Below are positions 12,327 through 12,843 of a stretch of DNA of 12,843 nucleotides, piece after piece; position 1 is the stretch's first letter, and each line of letters begins with the position of its first letter. This DNA comes from Bacteroidota bacterium (GTDB lineage Bacteria > Bacteroidota > Bacteroidia > J057), in assembly GCA_963169475.1 (NCBI GenBank), contig CAUJFT010000403.1, forward strand, positions 1-12,843. Reading direction: 5' to 3'. Under the pieces are notes generated by a model. That model was not told the origin of the DNA and did not search any database. It worked only from the letters and a program-made list of their open reading frames with translations. A program made the position numbers and the translations under genes.

Positions 12327-12843
12327 GCTTGCACAGGTAATGTTTTACGACTTCGCGCGAAAGCCCGTCCGGGTTTTGCATGTCTGAGGCTTGGGCAAAG
12401 TCTATGATTTCTCCGCTTTTATACCAGATAAGTATGGGTTCTCCGCTACCATAATCATAAGCCTGATTGGATACTTTTCCCTCAAATACAAAAAAAGCCG
12501 CTTCCCCCAAGGTATATCCGGTTTGTTCACAAAACAAATCTCTTTCTTTTTGCAAAGTATCTGGCAATACCGGCTCATGCTGAAAATACACCCTTAATAA
12601 GTTCCGGTTAATAATTCTTTGGCACAAATCCGATAAAACACGGTCATTAGCTCCTTGCCACTGCTTGATGGAATAAGTAATATCGCTGTCATCTAATTTT
12701 ACAAAATATTCAAGAAGCGTTTCTATTAATGGTTCTCCCTCCGAAGAATTGCGTAAAAAGAAAGCAAGAGCATCGCCAAGAAAGATAGCTTCTCCTTGTT
12801 CCGTGAGCATTCTTACCCGTTTCAATATCTTTACCAGCATCGT
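12310..12843 (-). CDS. HD-domain phosphohydrolase, C-terminal part only
   Basis: The frame is open to the right edge of the window, so the 5' part is missing; 177-178 C-terminal residues are visible. They resemble the C-terminal half of the SAMHD1/dGTPase-like HD phosphohydrolases common in Bacteroidota: LGDALAFFLRN near the start, LLEYFVKLDDSDITYSIKQW, then a helical and beta segment closing with LSREVVKHYLCKPKFRD. The HD metal-binding residues and nucleotide site would lie in the missing N-terminal half, so catalytic competence cannot be judged. Family members hydrolyse dNTPs or other nucleotides, but the substrate of this branch is unknown. An in-frame ATG at 12838 is probably internal. 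The gene converges on murA with a seven-base gap. Confidence 0.8.
   Translation of the reverse strand, partial: TMLVKILKRVRMLTEQGEAIFLGDALAFFLRNSSEGEPLIETLLEYFVKLDDSDITYSIKQWQGANDRVLSDLCQRIINRNLLRVYFQHEPVLPDTLQKERDLFCEQTGYTLGEAAFFVFEGKVSNQAYDYGSGEPILIWYKSGEIIDFAQASDMQNPDGLSREVVKHYLCKPKFRD

Noticed and set aside
1..12843. A complete new defence, mobile or biosynthetic system
   Set aside because: Apart from the DUF4276 remnant and the nearby inverted repeat, all intact genes fit ordinary envelope or housekeeping families; no operon of linked unknown genes is present.

Overview
The window looks like a chromosomal stretch from a member of the Bacteroidota; I cannot name a genus. The evidence is the gene set (a DUF4290 gene next to murA, an lptC lipoprotein followed by a GWxTD-family gene, a stand-alone heptose-7-phosphate kinase, a fasciclin lipoprotein, a DUF2147 protein). 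Three genes also have good TAnnTTTG -7 promoter boxes, the Bacteroidota type, and most starts lack a strong Shine-Dalgarno. No rRNA, tRNA, CRISPR array, transposase or phage genes were seen. This is mostly ordinary envelope and housekeeping sequence.

Layout. 1-544: 3' end of an unrecognised gene (+), then a likely terminator. 545-1279: no intact gene; it holds a 5'-truncated, frameshifted DUF4276 remnant and a perfect 15-bp inverted repeat around 73 bp. 1280-5851: five minus-strand genes, namely a fasciclin lipoprotein, Sua5-type threonylcarbamoyl-AMP synthase, a small c-type cytochrome lipoprotein, a membrane-anchored SLT lytic transglycosylase with an EF-hand-like loop, and the heptose kinase rfaE1. 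6009-6509: DUF2147 secreted protein (+), ended by a strong terminator. 6617-7933: a coiled-coil-like lipoprotein and an FkbM methyltransferase (-). 7934-8350: divergent intergenic region with two opposed promoter boxes and a hairpin. 8351-10076: lptC and a GWxTD-family gene four bases apart (+). 10252-12302: DUF4290 gene and murA (+). 12310 to the end: 3' part of an HD-domain phosphohydrolase (-), convergent with murA.

Common themes are envelope building (rfaE1 for LPS inner core, lptC for LPS transport, murA and the transglycosylase for peptidoglycan) and secreted or lipid-anchored proteins. MurA carries Asp where the drug-sensitive enzyme has its catalytic Cys, which predicts intrinsic fosfomycin resistance.

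The most interesting signal is regulatory. The fasciclin and DUF2147 genes are 4 kb apart on opposite strands. Each has a Crp/Fnr-type palindrome centred exactly 37.5 bp upstream of the last base of a perfect TAnnTTTG box, and nearly the same distance from box to ATG. This fits a class II activator position near -41.5 and suggests a shared Crp/Fnr-family regulon. I found no convincing new defence or mobile system; the DUF4276 remnant and nearby inverted repeat look like the trace of a lost accessory insertion.
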